Of a stretch of 64,000 bases of DNA, positions 8,245 to 14,993 are shown in pieces. The position numbers were made by a program, and so were the translations under genes. The notes under the pieces were generated by a model, which was given only the letters and a program-made list of their open reading frames with translations, did no database searches and was not told where the DNA came from. The DNA lies in the NCBI RefSeq assembly GCF_001078055.1, contig NZ_CP010777.1, forward strand, positions 3,873,001 through 3,937,000, written 5' to 3'. Position 1 is the first letter of the stretch. Each line of letters begins with the position of its first letter. Source of the DNA: Rufibacter radiotolerans (GTDB lineage Bacteria; Bacteroidota; Bacteroidia; Cytophagales; Hymenobacteraceae).

Positions 8245-9681
8245 ATGCCCCAGCGTTTTTTCGTCTTTCTGGTTTACTTTATTCCGGCCCTTATGGGGCT
8301 TTCTGGCTGTCAGCGCACCTCTTCTTTAGCAGAGAACGCCCCGGCGCCGGCCGTTGACTCGTACACCGCCCCGCCGCTCCAGCTTTCTACCATCACGCTG
8401 CCGGTCACCATACCCGTGCGGGTGCTGGAAGAGCGCCTGAACCAGGAAATGACCGGCGTGCTCTACCATGACAACAACCTGCAGGATGACAACCTGGAAG
8501 TAAAGGTCACCAAGGCCGGCCCCATTAAACTACGCGCCGGGTTCAGCAAACTGTCTATGGAGGTACCGCTTAAGATCTGGGCCCGGGGCCGATGGCAGTG
8601 GAACGCCTGCACGTTTTGCAAGCGTATTCAGAAGACGGAGGAAACTGAGTTTGACGTGACCGTACGCACCGATAGCCGCCTGCAGGTGCTCCCCGACTAT
8701 TCCCTTAAAAGCTTTACCAGCGGCGACTTTGCCTGGGGTGACCGCAAGCCCACAGTCTCCTTCGGGCCGTTACGCTTCAACCTGGCGCCCTTCATTGAAC
8801 CCAAGCTCAAGGCCCAGTTACTCCCCCTGCTGGCGCAGCTGGACCAGCAACTGCAGGAGAGAATTCCGTTGCAAACCTACCTGAGCCAGACCTGGCACCA
8901 GATCCAGAGCCCATTGCTGCTCAACCAACAATACCAGGCCTGGCTTTCCATTGATCCGCAGGCCATACGGCTTACCCCGCTGGAACTGCAGCAAGACCAG
9001 CTTAGCCTGCAGATTGGCATTGACGCCTTTGTGCACGTGGCCACCGGCAAGAAACCGGAGGCAAAGGCTTTGTCTGTCCTGCCCCGTTTCACCCCCGTAC
9101 GCACCCTTCCGCAGGAGGCCCAGATTGCCCTGTCCAGCGAGGTCTCCTATGCCTCCCTCACGCAAATGGTGCAGCAAGGCATGAAAGGCCAGACCTTTAC
9201 CTTTGAGGACGGCAAGCACCAACTCACCATTCACCAGGCCCAGGTGAGCGGCACCGGCACGCAGCTGCTCCTGGCCCTGGAGACCAGCGGCCAGACCAAG
9301 GCGGGCTTCCTGACCAAGAAGTTTTCCGGGAAGATTTACCTGCAGGGCGTACCGTATTATGACCCCGGCACCCAAAGCATAAAAGTGCGCCAGCTTAACT
9401 ACACGCTTGACACCCAGGACCAACTCATCAACACCGCCCAGTGGCTGCTCAAAAACCGGCTTTTGGCCCAACTGCAGCAGAACCTTGACTTCCCGGTGAA
9501 AAGCCAGCTCACCACCATGCGGAATGCCCTGCAGACCGGCCTGGCCGAAAACCGTCTGCAGCAACAGGTCCTGCTGCGCGGCTCGGGCTTTACCCTGGAA
9601 CCAGACACCTTGTTTGTGACTCCTACCGGCATACGCGCCCACTTTCAGGCGACCGGCAAGCTGGCGCTGTTTGTGGAATAA
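8245..9681 (+). CDS. DUF4403 family lipoprotein
   Basis: 478 residues. A lipobox L-S-G-C (C22) after a hydrophobic segment marks a lipoprotein. The body, with repeated amphipathic segments and paired halves (S-T-I-T-L-P-V-T-I-P-V near 50 and a second lobe beginning near 250), matches DUF4403, a family predicted to have tubular lipid-binding (SMP/BPI-like) folds. A likely role is handling of hydrophobic ligands in the periplasm or at the outer membrane, but this is inference. C-terminal residues L-A-L-F-V-E complete a final strand. The stop is followed after 8 bases by a complete palindrome copy and then a strong terminator. Confidence 0.8.
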   Translation: MPQRFFVFLVYFIPALMGLSGCQRTSSLAENAPAPAVDSYTAPPLQLSTITLPVTIPVRVLEERLNQEMTGVLYHDNNLQDDNLEVKVTKAGPIKLRAGFSKLSMEVPLKIWARGRWQWNACTFCKRIQKTEETEFDVTVRTDSRLQVLPDYSLKSFTSGDFAWGDRKPTVSFGPLRFNLAPFIEPKLKAQLLPLLAQLDQQLQERIPLQTYLSQTWHQIQSPLLLNQQYQAWLSIDPQAIRLTPLELQQDQLSLQIGIDAFVHVATGKKPEAKALSVLPRFTPVRTLPQEAQIALSSEVSYASLTQMVQQGMKGQTFTFEDGKHQLTIHQAQVSGTGTQLLLALETSGQTKAGFLTKKFSGKIYLQGVPYYDPGTQSIKVRQLNYTLDTQDQLINTAQWLLKNRLLAQLQQNLDFPVKSQLTTMRNALQTGLAENRLQQQVLLRGSGFTLEPDTLFVTPTGIRAHFQATGKLALFVE

Positions 9682-9689
9682 GCGCTAAA

Positions 9690-9735
9690 GTTCTGTTTTG
9701 AGGCCGTTTCCCCGGAAACAGGCCCAAAACAGAAC
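9690..9735. repeat. palindromic repeat copy 5 (complete)
   Basis: Outer arms GTTCTG and CAGAAC, then GTTTTGAGGCCGTTTC and GAAACAGGCCCAAAAC. Starts 8 bases after the DUF4403 stop. Confidence 0.92.
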
Positions 9736-9742
9736 TCTTTCA

Positions 9743-9789
9743 AAAAGAGAAGTCGGCAGAACTAACTTAGTTCTGCCGGCTTCTCTTTT
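9743..9789. terminator. bidirectional terminator between convergent genes
   Basis: 21-base arms AAAAGAGAAGTCGGCAGAACT and its complement (one G-T pair) around a 5-base loop; A-run on one side and T-run on the other. Confidence 0.9.
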
Positions 9790-9819
9790 GCGTTAATAGT
9801 TTGTTGTTAGGTGTATTTC

Positions 9820-10272
9820 TTATTTTATTGAAAAGCTTGATGATGTAAAGTTTTTTGACATAGCATCCTTGTGCTCTGCAAAACGAACCTCTATTCTAAA
9901 TGTGCCTATATATTTCAGCCAATTAAAACAATACTGTTTATTTGCTTTCTTAGGGTGCCACATGACAGAAGCCGTTTCATTAGCCTTCAGTAAATTATAG
10001 ACAATACCGACCTTTACTTGGCTATTGCAATTATAGTTTTTAAGGTCAGGGATTTGGTCAAACCATTCGCCTTCTTCTACAAGGGCTAATAGGCTGTATG
10101 AAATGTAGACGTCATGATTGGTATCATTCTTAATACTAAACTTTATAGGTTCTCCCTTTGCGTACGAAGACTTTAACCCTGAAATAATTACAGAGTCACT
10201 ATTCATAGCCGGTGCTGGGATAGCCAGCAACAGCACAGCGTACAATTGCAAAATCTTTATCATCTCGGACAA
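9820..10272 (-). CDS. small secreted protein, unknown
   Basis: 150 residues, not recognised. The first 22 residues (I-K-I-L-Q-L-Y-A-V-L-L-L-A-I-P-A-P-A) form a signal peptide; the start may be the second Met (10263). The mature part (S-Y-A-K-G-E-P-I-K-F-S-I-K-N-D-T-N-H-D-V) resembles the opening strands of intracellular-proteinase-inhibitor or other Ig-like beta-sandwich domains. Its base composition is clearly more AT-rich than its neighbours, which suggests a recent gain. It lies 34 bases downstream of the next lipoprotein gene on the same strand and may be co-transcribed. Confidence 0.62.
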   Translation of the reverse strand: MSEMIKILQLYAVLLLAIPAPAMNSDSVIISGLKSSYAKGEPIKFSIKNDTNHDVYISYSLLALVEEGEWFDQIPDLKNYNCNSQVKVGIVYNLLKANETASVMWHPKKANKQYCFNWLKYIGTFRIEVRFAEHKDAMSKNFTSSSFSIK

Positions 10273-10306
10273 AGTTCTTTGATTGATATGTCCTACAACT
10301 CACTCC

Positions 10307-11074
10307 TTACTTAAAAAGACTCCGGTTAATGGGCTTTGGGCTGCTGAATATCTCTGGGCTAACCGAGGCGGGAGCGGCAATGTCTTTAATGTTGAGTCGG
10401 TCATTGGGGTCGGTGCTGCGGCCCGAGGAAAGCAGGATGTTGCCGTAGCGCTGGTAGTTGGTCCAGGGGCGGGTGAAGGCTGGGTTAGGGTCTGTGTACT
10501 TGGCAAAGTAGCTCCACTCTGTGACCAAATGGCTTTTCTTGTCTACCGCCAGCAGGTACTTGTTGTCTGGGGTCACGCCTACTTTGGAGAATGTCATTTC
10601 CAGGATATCGGCGGGCGCGCCGGCCTGGGTCTGGCCCTCGCCTACGTATTTAAGTGTTACGCCGGCGTCCTGCAATTTGTAGGGCATCACAAACCAGTAG
10701 GAGTTATTGGCCCACATGGGGTACATGCGCCGCAGCCAGGGGTTGGCCTTGGTGGTATCTGTGACCTGCGTGCCCCGCAGATAAACCTGCCCTAGTTTGG
10801 TATCCAGGTTACTGATCACCACCAGAGAGTCGCCGCGCTCATAGCGCAGGTCATTGGTCTTGCGGTCCCAGAGGTGGTATTGGTTATTGAAGGTCCAGGC
10901 CAGAAACCGAGTGTCTTCCCAGGCTTTTCGGCCGCCCATGGCCTGCATCACTTCTTTGGCAATGGCAGCTGCTTTGGGGTCTGCGGTGCCCGTGGCTTGG
11001 GTTGGGGCGGTGGTGCTGCATTTCATCAGTAACATACTGCTGCTCAGGAACAGATACAGGAAGAACAATCTCAT
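10307..11074 (-). CDS. lipoprotein, DUF6503-like
   Basis: 255 residues. Lipobox L-L-M-K-C (C19) after a hydrophobic stretch. The mature part (A-K-E-V-M-Q-A-M-G-G-R-K-A-W-E-D-T-R-F-L, then W-T-F-N-N-Q-Y-H-L-W-D) is characteristic of a Bacteroidota family of outer-membrane lipoproteins related to LolA/LolB-like folds, with many aromatic residues on alternating strands. Function unknown; lipid or hydrophobic ligand binding is a guess from the fold resemblance. Divergent from the YihY gene, with about 150 bases between the starts. Confidence 0.68.
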   Translation of the reverse strand: MRLFFLYLFLSSSMLLMKCSTTAPTQATGTADPKAAAIAKEVMQAMGGRKAWEDTRFLAWTFNNQYHLWDRKTNDLRYERGDSLVVISNLDTKLGQVYLRGTQVTDTTKANPWLRRMYPMWANNSYWFVMPYKLQDAGVTLKYVGEGQTQAGAPADILEMTFSKVGVTPDNKYLLAVDKKSHLVTEWSYFAKYTDPNPAFTRPWTNYQRYGNILLSSGRSTDPNDRLNIKDIAAPASVSPEIFSSPKPINRSLFK

Positions 11075-11230
11075 AGCTAGGTGGGTCTTAGGTGCCAGGC
11101 TAAGGTACGAAAAAGCAGCACTCCGCGGTTGCTTCCTCTTCTCCCTCGCCCAGGCTTTGTGCTTATAATTTCAACAATTGTATTGCTGCTCCCGTAGTTT
11201 GGCTAGACCCTCACTAAAAGACCCACGTCA

Positions 11231-12193
11231 ATGGCTAAGTATGCTGCGAAAAGTATCATGTCCCTTATCAAGAATTCCGGGGTGGAGTTTATGGAGAACA
11301 ACTCGCTGCGGTTAGCGGCGGCGCTCTCTTATAACACCATTTTCTCCCTGCCCCCGCTGTTGTTTATTGTGGTCACCGCCGCCGGCTATTTCTTCGGGGA
11401 GAAAGCCGTGAGCGGCCAGTTATACAGCCAGCTCAATGAAATGGTAGGGGCAGAGGCGGCTACCCAAATTCAGGAGATGCTGTCCCGGCAGCACCTTGAA
11501 GGCACCAGCACCGTGGCCACCTGGATTGGCATTGGCACCTTAATCTTTGCAGGCACTACCATTTTTGTGACCCTGCAGGAATCTTTGAACCAGGTCTGGA
11601 ACCTGAAGACCAAGGCCAAGAACGGGGTCATGAAACTGGTCATGGACCGGGTGCTGTCTTTTGGTATGATCCTGAGCATTGCGTTTCTGCTGTTGGTGAG
11701 TTTGGTGGTGAGCGCCCTTATTGGCGTACTCACAGACTACATGAAGGAACTCATACCGGGCATTGCCATTGTCTTCATTTATATCCTGGATGTGGTGGTG
11801 TCTATGGGTTTTATTACGCTGCTGTTTGCGTTGATTTTCAAATACCTGCCAGACGCCGTTATCCGGTGGCGCGATGTCTGGGTGGGCGCCGCCATTACTG
11901 CCTTTCTGTTTCTGCTGGGCAAATACCTTATTGGCTGGTACATTGGCCGCAGCGATTTCAGCAGTTCTTACGGCGCCGCGGGCTCCCTGGTCATTCTGCT
12001 GGTCTGGGTGTACTACTCTTCGCTGATCATCTTCTTTGGGGCAGAAGTGACCCAGGAATATGCCGAGTGCTTCGGACAGCCCATTACCCCAGATGAGAAC
12101 TCGGTACGCATTGAGGTGCGCGAGGTGCCGTTTGAAGAATCTAATGACGCCAAAGCCGGCCGGCCACCTGCACAAGGCCGCTTCAAGGAATAG
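11231..12193 (+). CDS. YihY/BrkB family inner-membrane protein
   Basis: 320 residues with six hydrophobic segments (about 42-62, 97-117, 140-165, 178-205, 218-238, 250-272). The N-terminal L-R-L-A-A-A-L-S-Y-N-T-I-F-S-L-P-P and the later Y-G-A-A-G-S-L-V-I-L-L-V-W-V-Y-Y-S-S are family signatures of YihY (formerly called RNase BN in error). A role in transport or envelope integrity is suspected for the family but not proven. The hydrophilic C-terminal 40 residues are cytoplasmic. The stop codon is followed after 7 bases by a degenerate palindrome copy. Confidence 0.88.
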   Translation: MAKYAAKSIMSLIKNSGVEFMENNSLRLAAALSYNTIFSLPPLLFIVVTAAGYFFGEKAVSGQLYSQLNEMVGAEAATQIQEMLSRQHLEGTSTVATWIGIGTLIFAGTTIFVTLQESLNQVWNLKTKAKNGVMKLVMDRVLSFGMILSIAFLLLVSLVVSALIGVLTDYMKELIPGIAIVFIYILDVVVSMGFITLLFALIFKYLPDAVIRWRDVWVGAAITAFLFLLGKYLIGWYIGRSDFSSSYGAAGSLVILLVWVYYSSLIIFFGAEVTQEYAECFGQPITPDENSVRIEVREVPFEESNDAKAGRPPAQGRFKE

Positions 12194-12519
12194 CCGTCTA
12201 GAGCCTATTTTTTCTAAAACAGCCTGAAAACGTGTTTACCCCACACGGGGCCAGGCTGTTTCTCTTTGGTCTTATTCGCGCCCATTAGCTCCTCGGTTTG
12301 GTCAAGGATCTATGCCTGATTTCCGGTTTCCGGCACCAACAGAACGGAGCCTAGATGAGTATGAAAATAAGTAGATATTTTTGCTCTTGACTTAGGGGTA
12401 AAAGCGGGATTTCTGGTCCAAATAAAAGGGAAATAAATGTGGCTATTGCGTAGCTTTGCCCTACGTTTTCCCGTATACCTTCTACCATTCTGACAAAAAT
12501 CTCTACTTCTGATACTGGT
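12194..12519. other. intergenic region, no gene seen
   Basis: Contains degenerate palindrome copy 6 and an overlapping AACAGCCTG / CAGGCTGTT hairpin (12218-12262) that may act as the YihY terminator. The rest, to the start of the next lipoprotein gene, shows nothing I can name. Confidence 0.45.
12201..12232. repeat. palindromic repeat copy 6 (degenerate)
   Basis: GAGCCTATTTTTTC then AAAACAGCCTGAAAACG; only the right half is well kept. 7 bases after the YihY stop. Confidence 0.45.
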
Positions 12520-13179
12520 ATGCGGCGGCTGATTGTGCTCTTATTGTTACTCCCGGTATGGGCTTATGCTGGCTGCCAGAGCAAGCAGGAACCTGATACC
12601 CCCCGGGTAGCCGCGACCGCCGCCCTCAAACCCAAAACCGTACCCGCTAAAACCGCCTTTCAGCGTAACTTCAACAACACGGCCAGCATGACCGCGTTCT
12701 ACAAGCGCGTTGAACTGCAAGCCGATGAAAACCCTGAGGTACGCAAGGCCGCCGACTTCATCTCCAACCCGTTCCTGTCGGTGAATGAGCCTGTGCTCAA
12801 GCATTACACGGCGCAGGTGCGCACTAACTTTAAGGTGTTCAAAGACACCATCGCCAACCTGCACAACGCCCGCTACATAGACACCATCTTTCAGGTGAAC
12901 TTTGATTCCAGCACCGTGGAACTGTATTACCCCCAGTACACCAAACAGTTCCTGCTTTCTTACGCAGATGTAAAGAGCCCCAACCTGGCCCTCAGGAACG
13001 GCATTAAGGTAGGCACCAGCCGCCAGGAGCTCCTGCAGAAACTACAAGGCTACAAGCTGTTCATCAAAGAGCAGAAAAACGTGGTGGAAGTCTGTGACTG
13101 GGAACGCAACTCCTGGCTCAAGTTCCACCTGTCCAAAGACAAGGTGGCCAGCTTTGAGTATGAAGGGTACATTGACTAA
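12520..13179 (+). CDS. lipoprotein, unknown
   Basis: 219 residues, not recognised. Short signal sequence and lipobox Y-A-G-C (C19), then an Ala/Pro/Lys linker to about residue 45. The C-terminal half, with D-T-I-F-Q-V-N-F-D-S-S-T-V-E-L-Y-Y-P and G-I-K-V-G-T-S-R-Q-E-L-L-Q-K-L-Q-G-Y, resembles the BamE/SmpA-type 'hydrophobic residue plus G-x-x-x-x-E-L' pattern seen in small periplasmic domains, but not enough for a family call. Transcribed alone; followed by a repeat-filled spacer. Confidence 0.62.
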   Translation: MRRLIVLLLLLPVWAYAGCQSKQEPDTPRVAATAALKPKTVPAKTAFQRNFNNTASMTAFYKRVELQADENPEVRKAADFISNPFLSVNEPVLKHYTAQVRTNFKVFKDTIANLHNARYIDTIFQVNFDSSTVELYYPQYTKQFLLSYADVKSPNLALRNGIKVGTSRQELLQKLQGYKLFIKEQKNVVEVCDWERNSWLKFHLSKDKVASFEYEGYID

Positions 13180-13309
13180 GTAATTAAGAATTAATAATTA
13201 GGAATTAAGAATGGGGGCGATGCAAATTGAGCCTGCGTAAATTCCTTACCCGTTTTCTTGGTTGGTAGCTTTCCTCACAGACCTCTTGCCCCTCTCCTGG
13301 TGGAAGCAG

Positions 13310-13354
13310 TTCTATTTTGAGCCTGTTTTCAGAAAAACACCTTTAAAACGGAGA
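13310..13354. repeat. palindromic repeat copy 7
   Basis: ATTTTGAGCCTGTTTTC then GAAAAACACCTTTAAAAC. Inside the AT-bounded block. Confidence 0.75.
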
Positions 13355-13411
13355 CGCAATTTCTTGCTTCCTCTACGGGAAGAACCACTGATGATGGTAG
13401 TAGGCTGGTTT

Positions 13412-13450
13412 CCGTTTTAAGCCTGTTTTCTGGGAAACACCTCTAAAACA
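13412..13450. repeat. palindromic repeat copy 8
   Basis: CCGTTTTAAGCCTGTTTTC then GGGAAACACCTCTAAAACA. About 57 bases after copy 7 in the same orientation. Confidence 0.75.
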
Positions 13451-13513
13451 CCTCTCCACTTCCCGCCAATTCTTAATTCTGAATTCCTAATTCTTAATTC
13501 CTAATTTCACCCC

Positions 13514-14188
13514 ATGAACCTGGAAGTAAGACAGACCAAAGACGGCTCCACCACGCTTTTCGTACCGGAGCTGAATGAGCATTACCATTCTGTGCACGGG
13601 GCTTTGCAGGAGTCGTTGCACGTGTTCATCAAGATGGGCCTGCAGGCTACGCTGGAGCGTCTGCCTTCCGTGCGCATTCTGGAAGTTGGTTTTGGCACCG
13701 GCTTAAATGCCTTGCTTACCCTCCAGCACACCCTGGCCACAGGCGCCACCGTGCATTATGATACCCTGGAAAAATACCCGCTGCCCATGGACGTGGTGGC
13801 CCAGCTGCACTTTGAGAAATTCATCCTAAATCCCGAACTGCTGGACTTTTTCACGCCGCTGCACGCTGCTCCCTGGGAGGAAGCCGTCACCATCACGCCC
13901 ACCTTTACACTCCGCAAGCTAGAGACCGATCTGGAGACCTTCGCCCCGGCCCCGGAAAGCTATGACCTCATCTACTTTGACGCCTTCGCCCCGGAGAAAC
14001 AACCCCACCTCTGGACCGATGCCGTTTTCCAGAAAATGCATGACTGCCTGGCCCCCGGCGGTACGCTGGTCACCTACTGCGCCAAAGGCAGCTTCAAACG
14101 CAGCCTGAAAGCCGCCGGCTTCACCGTAGAAGCCCTCCCCGGCCCCCCGGGCAAAAGGGAAATGACCCGCGGTGTGAAAGCCAGCTAG
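13514..14188 (+). CDS. mnmD: tRNA (mnm5s2U34) methyltransferase MnmD
   Basis: 224 residues, the size of the stand-alone MnmD (the N-terminal methyltransferase of E. coli MnmC without its oxidase half). L-E-V-G-F-G-T-G-L-N-A (56-66) is the S-adenosylmethionine-binding motif; L-I-Y-F-D-A-F-A-P-E-K-Q-P-H-L-W around residue 155-170 is the family signature that holds the active-site Asp. It methylates the aminomethyl group of wobble uridine in tRNAs for two-box codons, in the cytoplasm. The start just after the AT-rich inverted repeat is the only suitable Met. The gene stands alone. Confidence 0.88.
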   Translation: MNLEVRQTKDGSTTLFVPELNEHYHSVHGALQESLHVFIKMGLQATLERLPSVRILEVGFGTGLNALLTLQHTLATGATVHYDTLEKYPLPMDVVAQLHFEKFILNPELLDFFTPLHAAPWEEAVTITPTFTLRKLETDLETFAPAPESYDLIYFDAFAPEKQPHLWTDAVFQKMHDCLAPGGTLVTYCAKGSFKRSLKAAGFTVEALPGPPGKREMTRGVKAS

Positions 14189-14207
14189 ATTTTAGATTAG
14201 CCCAATC

Positions 14208-14276
14208 TCTGGTTCAAGTTTCCAACTTGGACCTACCATGGGCGGAAGTTTTCAACTTCCGTGAGGCACATCCTCA
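14208..14276. repeat. triple-hairpin REP-like unit, copy A
   Basis: Three consecutive stems: GGTTCAAG...CTTGGACC, GGAAGTTTTCAACTTCC, and TGAGG...CCTCA. The same arrangement recurs at 29297-29366. Confidence 0.75.
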
Positions 14277-14304
14277 AAATGGGTTTCCAGGGTCATTGCA
14301 AGGG

Positions 14305-14334
14305 ACAGGCCCCTAGCAGACAGGCCCCTAGCAG
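14305..14334. repeat. tandem 15-mer, two units
   Basis: ACAGGCCCCTAGCAG occurs twice head to tail without change. Confidence 0.9.
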
Positions 14335-14637
14335 CTGGAACCACGGACAGGTCAAGCCCTGTCCCTACACCAACGCAGATTGCTTCCCATGGCATTTTGC
14401 GTAGACACTCGCAGGAGCTGCGCACACTACGAGGTCTTTGGATCCAAGGCAATTCTAACTGGGAAATCTTCCCGCCCGCAGGGCGATAAAGGCATTACAG
14501 CGGACCAAGCAGCAACCTATATCCTGCCCCGCACCTTGCGGAGGGCCGCCACGCGTAGCCCGAAGCATGGGCAGGGGCAAGTAGCGGCTACTCAATTGGT
14601 AGAGGCCTAAGCTCCCTACGAAGCAGATAGCTCTTGC

Positions 14638-14780
14638 CCGGTGGTACTGAAAAGAAGCCCCGCCTGTCTGAGCGGCAGCGAGTTCGGGGGTTCTTGATTC
14701 TTTTGGTTACTTTTCTCATCAAGGAGAAAAGTGACAAACGCCAGCCTGGCGCGACTCCCGCCCCAAGGCTTGGCAGGAAG
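14638..14780. repeat. dispersed non-coding repeat block
   Basis: The segment CCCCGCCTGTCTGAGC ... GTTCTTGATTC ... TTTGGTTAC ... GAGAAAAGTGA resembles a repeat that I know from many bacterial genomes, often mis-annotated as a small protein ending in L-V-T-F-L-I-K-E-K. No second copy lies in this window, so the call rests on recognition. Confidence 0.4.
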
Positions 14781-14820
14781 TTAATAGAAAGCAAGGGCTT
14801 ATTGGTAGATGGAAAGGCAG

Positions 14821-14857
14821 TTTTAGTCGTTGGCCCCTAGGAACACCAACAACGGCG
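14821..14857. repeat. AACACCAACAAC repeat, copy A
   Basis: 37 bases from TTTTAGTCGTTGG to ACCAACAACGGCG, 33 of them identical to 27329-27365; shorter relatives at 42444-42471 and, inverted, 33833-33860. Confidence 0.65.
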
Positions 14858-14993
14858 AAGACGGCGAACAGCTGATAACACCACAAAAAGCCAAGGCTAA
14901 AAAAGGGTATCCCCACCCCTTTCCTCCTCCTATCTTATTATTCAAGAGCCGTTTCGTATCTTCAGGCTTCCAAACAAACACACTTCTTTTTAC

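Larger units (their letters stand above)
13196..13506. mobile_element. MITE-like block with 17-base terminal inverted repeats
   Basis: Exact inverted repeats AATTAGGAATTAAGAAT (13196-13212) and ATTCTTAATTCCTAATT (13490-13506) enclose 277 bases without a gene. More AT-rich TTAAGAATTAA repeats continue outside and inside both ends. The interior contains two copies of the palindromic repeat in tandem. Confidence 0.5.
14189..14993. other. repeat-rich intergenic region without genes
   Basis: About 800 bases made mostly of repeats: a triple-hairpin unit (14208-14276), a perfect 15-base tandem duplication ACAGGCCCCTAGCAG (14305-14334), a GGACAGG/CCTGTCC hairpin (14345-14364), a G/C-rich block typical of dispersed non-coding repeats (14630-14800) and a copy of the AACACCAACAAC repeat (14821-14857). 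Short frames here are built from repeat sequence and are not taken as genes. Confidence 0.6.

Noticed and set aside
8818..9642. 274-codon minus-strand frame opposite the DUF4403 gene
   Set aside because: Gln/Leu/Gly-rich shadow frame with no domain; the plus strand is clearly coding.
14591..14604. CTCAATTGGTAGAG resembling a tRNA D-arm
   Set aside because: No anticodon or T-arm stem follows at the right distance, and the surrounding sequence is repeat-derived.
14634..14840. Small plus-strand reading frame with L-V-T-F-L-I-K-E-K
   Set aside because: It runs through a dispersed non-coding repeat; the same translation appears spuriously in many genomes.
14189..14993. CRISPR-like array suspected from repeated short motifs
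   Set aside because: Only one 15-base unit is repeated, twice and without spacers; other repeats are unlike one another.
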